From an uncultured Shinella sp. (lineage in GTDB: Bacteria > Pseudomonadota > Alphaproteobacteria > Rhizobiales > Rhizobiaceae): a DNA stretch of 8,093 bases. Location of the stretch: contig CAMPIK010000086.1 of assembly GCA_946886325.1 (NCBI GenBank), forward strand, positions 1 through 8,093, in the 5' to 3' direction. The translations under genes were made by a program, and so were the position numbers. The notes below the pieces were generated by a model. That model was not told the origin of the DNA. It ran no database searches and saw only the letters and a program-made list of their open reading frames with translations. This document shows, piece after piece, positions 6,549 to 8,093 of this stretch; position 1 is the stretch's first letter, and each line of letters begins with the position of its first letter.

Positions 6549-7022
6549 CTATACCTTGCCCAGATGCTTCGGCCAGAAGGCCTGATGGACTTCGGCCGCG
6601 TCGTCCTCAAGGGGCGTCGGGCCGATCACAGTGACGGTGCGCGCGCCGGTTTGCAGCACCGCCCGGCTCGGCACGTTCAATCCGATGCCGGCGATTTCGC
6701 CAAGCCGCGTTTCGGAGCATGCGTAGACCATGCGTCCGATGCCGGACCAGTAGATCGCCCCTGAGCACATCGCGCAGGGCTCGGTGCTCGTGTAGAGCGT
6801 GCAGTCGGCAAGATATGCGGTGTCGTAGTGCTGCGCCGCTCGCTTGACCAGGTTCATCTCGGCATGGTTCGTCATGTCGTGGCCGGTGAAGACGCTGTTT
6901 TCGGCGGTCAGGATGACGTCGCCGTCTTTCACCAGCACCGAGCCGAATGGTTCGTCGCCCTTTGCCACAGCGGATTTCGAGAGCGCGATCGCCTCGCGCA
7001 GGAACGGTTCGTGGTTTTCCAA
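6549..7022 (-). CDS. Nucleoside/base deaminase of the cytidine-deoxycytidylate deaminase superfamily
   Basis: This is a 157-residue enzyme. The start is TTG at 7020-7022, supported by GGGGAG six to eight bases upstream; no in-frame ATG exists nearby. The zinc site is complete: HAE at residues 53-55 (His53 as zinc ligand, Glu55 as proton shuttle) and PCAMC at 82-86 (Cys83 and Cys86 as ligands). The preceding EPFGSVLVKDGDVI strand-turn and the following SGAIYWSGIGRMVYA match the guanine/cytosine/tRNA-adenosine deaminase branch. The short length and the C-terminal extension ending FWPKHLG resemble bacterial 'nucleoside deaminase' entries of the guanine deaminase type more than TadA. The substrate cannot be fixed by reading. 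It would hydrolytically remove an exocyclic amine in purine or pyrimidine salvage. It converges on the receptor gene and diverges from the DUF1491 gene. Confidence 0.88.
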   Translation of the reverse strand: MENHEPFLREAIALSKSAVAKGDEPFGSVLVKDGDVILTAENSVFTGHDMTNHAEMNLVKRAAQHYDTAYLADCTLYTSTEPCAMCSGAIYWSGIGRMVYACSETRLGEIAGIGLNVPSRAVLQTGARTVTVIGPTPLEDDAAEVHQAFWPKHLGKV

Positions 7023-7198
7023 CGCACTCTCCCCAAGAAGCCAGACGCTATAAGCTGGTACGGAATGATCTTGTCTTTGATCGGAGGGATTGCCAAGGGG
7101 CAGGGCATCAGATTCAGGATCGGCGCGATTTAGCTGACGGCAATGGCCTTACACCCTCCGACATTGCCGCGACGCGCGCCGCGGTGTAGGACCGGGCG
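7023..7198. promoter_or_regulatory. Divergent promoter region with an 8-bp inverted repeat
   Basis: This 176-base gap separates the divergent deaminase and DUF1491 genes. It holds a perfect inverted repeat CGGCAATG (7138-7145) / CATTGCCG (7162-7169) with a 16-base spacer, centred about 45 bases before the DUF1491 start. On the minus strand CTTATA with AAGACA 17 bases upstream is a weak promoter candidate for the deaminase. The DUF1491 ribosome site AGGA (7188-7191) lies at its right end. Confidence 0.4.
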
Positions 7199-7582
7199 AT
7201 GCGCGTGAAAACCGACATCTTCGCCTCCGCCCTGATGCGCCGCGTCTTTGCGCGCGGCGATTTTGCGGCGGTCGAGCGGCGGGGCGCGGACGATGCCGGC
7301 GCGGTCTTCATCCGCCAGTCCTTCCGCGACGGGACCGAAACGCTCTTCGCACCGGCGCCGCAGAGCTTCTTCGACACCGAGGACAGCGGCGACCGGCTTT
7401 TCGAGCGGCGGCTGGACCGGGTCTCGCGCAGCGAAACCGAGGCTGTGCTCGAGCGCGAAATCCGCTTCGATCCCGACCTCTGGGTGCTGGCGCTCGAAAC
7501 GGAAGACATCACCGACCTCGTGGCGCTGGCGGATGGCGAACCGCCGCCGCAAAGCGCTGCCGACAGCCTGTTCCGGCGGTAA
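7199..7582 (+). CDS. DUF1491 family protein
   Basis: This is a 127-residue soluble protein. ATG at 7199 follows AGGA with a seven-base spacer. The family features are plain: MRVKTDIFASALMRRVFARGDFAAVERRGADDAGAVFI at the N-terminus (beta-alpha-beta with the conserved R.GA..AGA.F), a variable middle with FDTEDSGDRLFERRL, and the terminal EREIRFDPDLWVLALETED. DUF1491 is a small alphaproteobacterial family of unknown function. It has no membrane segment, signal peptide or catalytic motif that I recognise. The gene heads a possible two-gene unit with the small membrane protein 75 bases downstream. Confidence 0.88.
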   Translation: MRVKTDIFASALMRRVFARGDFAAVERRGADDAGAVFIRQSFRDGTETLFAPAPQSFFDTEDSGDRLFERRLDRVSRSETEAVLEREIRFDPDLWVLALETEDITDLVALADGEPPPQSAADSLFRR

Positions 7583-7657
7583 CAGCTGAAAAGCGCGTCT
7601 CATGGGAAAACAAGGTCAACGGGCGCGATGCCCGGACCCGACCCAGGAGACACCGCC

Positions 7658-7792
7658 ATGTTCATCATCCTGCCCGCCTTCGCCCTTCTGATTTCCGGCA
7701 TGTTCGTCGCGACGATGATCGCCGCCATCGCGGCCGAGCGCCGCGAGGCGCAACAGGTCCGCGTCCGCGCGCACAATCGCAAGGTATTCTGA
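7658..7792 (+). CDS. 44-residue single-pass membrane microprotein
   Basis: This short gene is supported by a strong ribosome site, AGGAG at 7645-7649, eight bases before the ATG. The peptide has one hydrophobic helix (residues about 3-26, FIILPAFALLISGMFVATMI) followed by a basic cytoplasmic tail (ERREAQQVRVRAHNRKVF). The positive charges after the helix predict an N-out, C-in orientation. It has no recognisable family. It ends 11 bases before the stop of the convergent gene at the right edge. Codon use is GC-rich like its neighbours, with C or G at most third positions, which supports real coding. It could be a membrane-bound small regulator or an accessory subunit; nothing in the sequence decides this. 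Confidence 0.6.
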   Translation: MFIILPAFALLISGMFVATMIAAIAAERREAQQVRVRAHNRKVF

Positions 7793-7803
7793 GGCTTGAG
7801 TTT

Positions 7804-8093
7804 TCAGCCCGCGATGCGCCGGCCGGAGAGGCCGGCGTCGTCGTTGCGCTCGCCCGCCGCGTTTGCCGCATCGAGATGGGGCACGCCGGAGCGGGTATAG
7901 TGATCGGCCCGCTGCCAGCTTTCCACCCGCTCCCGCGCCTCGGCGCGGTCGAGCCGCGCCAGGATGTCGGCGCTTCTGTTGCCGATATGCCGGTAGACCC
8001 GCGACAGGATGAAGGCCGCATCGTCGGCGGCGATGTCGAGCGCCAGAAGCGTCGCGGCCAACTGCTTGCCGGAGAGATCGAGCAGGATGCGGT
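7804..8093 (-). CDS. C-terminal part of a hypothetical protein, possibly DUF2336 type (partial)
   Basis: The reading frame is open from the right edge to a TGA at 7804-7806, giving 95 residues of a larger protein; its start lies beyond the window. A TTG at 8059-8061 is in frame, but the coding sequence clearly continues before it (RILLDLSGKQLAATLLALDI). The visible part is helical: LAATLLALDIAADDAAFILSRVYRHIGN, RSADILARLDRAEARERVESWQRADHY, then a polar tail with GERNDDAGLSGRR. The pattern of a helical repeat ending in an 'A..RV.SW.RA' helix resembles the C-terminus of alphaproteobacterial DUF2336 proteins, but I cannot confirm this from the fragment. It converges on the microprotein gene. Confidence 0.6.
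   Translation of the reverse strand, partial: RILLDLSGKQLAATLLALDIAADDAAFILSRVYRHIGNRSADILARLDRAEARERVESWQRADHYTRSGVPHLDAANAAGERNDDAGLSGRRIAG
7817..7837. repeat. Perfect 8-bp hairpin at the 3' end of the partial gene
   Basis: CGCCGGCC and GGCCGGCG flank a five-base loop (GGAGA), a few codons before the minus-strand stop and just past the microprotein stop on the plus strand. It is a very stable GC stem without a T-tract on either strand. It may slow polymerase or protect the convergent 3' ends, or may be incidental to GC-rich codons. Confidence 0.35.

Noticed and set aside
7065..7133. A 22-codon ORF (MILSLIGGIAKG...) in the deaminase-DUF1491 spacer
   Set aside because: It has no ribosome site before the ATG and is too short to support on composition alone.
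7601..7690. An ATG at 7601 opening a short frame that overlaps the microprotein start
   Set aside because: It has no ribosome site, a Pro/Cys-rich product unlike a real protein, and a different frame from the well-supported 7658 start.
1..8093. Mobile element, phage, toxin-antitoxin, defence or CRISPR content
   Set aside because: No transposase, integrase, terminal repeats, direct-repeat array or defence-domain motif was seen; composition is even across the genes.

Overview
The window is a GC-rich chromosomal stretch of a member of the Rhizobiales, most likely a Rhizobiaceae genus such as Rhizobium, Agrobacterium, Ensifer or Shinella. The evidence is the set of alphaproteobacterial families present (DUF6456, DUF5330, DUF1491, SufE, a PdhS/DivJ-type histidine kinase), the frequent GTG and TTG starts, and CtrA-like TTAACC motifs. 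No insertion sequence, prophage, CRISPR array, tRNA or rRNA is visible. It reads as ordinary core genome, and I do not see a clear previously undescribed system.

Left part (1-2044). The tail of a DnaA-type helix-turn-helix protein overlaps the start of a DUF6456 protein (108-944, +). This pair converges on sufE (962-1381, -), which encodes the sulfur-transfer partner of SufS. Upstream of sufE on the same strand lies a DUF5330 membrane-anchored protein (1601-2044, -), separated from it by a good intrinsic terminator (about 1481-1521).

Centre (2045-6521). A 493-base divergent intergenic region contains several short palindromes and CtrA-like half-sites. It precedes a PAS-domain membrane histidine kinase (2538-4118, +), whose end overlaps by 29 bases the start of a membrane protein with two peptidoglycan-binding domains (4090-4971, +). 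A near-consensus CtrA box and a strong Shine-Dalgarno lead into a soluble methyl-accepting chemotaxis protein with a conserved C-terminal sensor-like domain (5070-6521, +). Together these genes suggest a cell-cycle, envelope and motility neighbourhood. The kinase may be the rhizobial DivJ, but this is not proven from the window.

Right part (6549-8093). A zinc-dependent nucleoside or base deaminase (6549-7022, -) converges on the chemotaxis gene and diverges from a DUF1491 gene (7199-7582, +). A 44-residue single-pass membrane microprotein with a strong ribosome site (7658-7792, +) follows. The window ends in the 3' part of a minus-strand gene (7804-8093), tentatively of the DUF2336 type. Three genes use non-ATG starts (TTG at 2538, GTG at 5070, TTG at 7022), each supported by a purine-rich ribosome-binding site.
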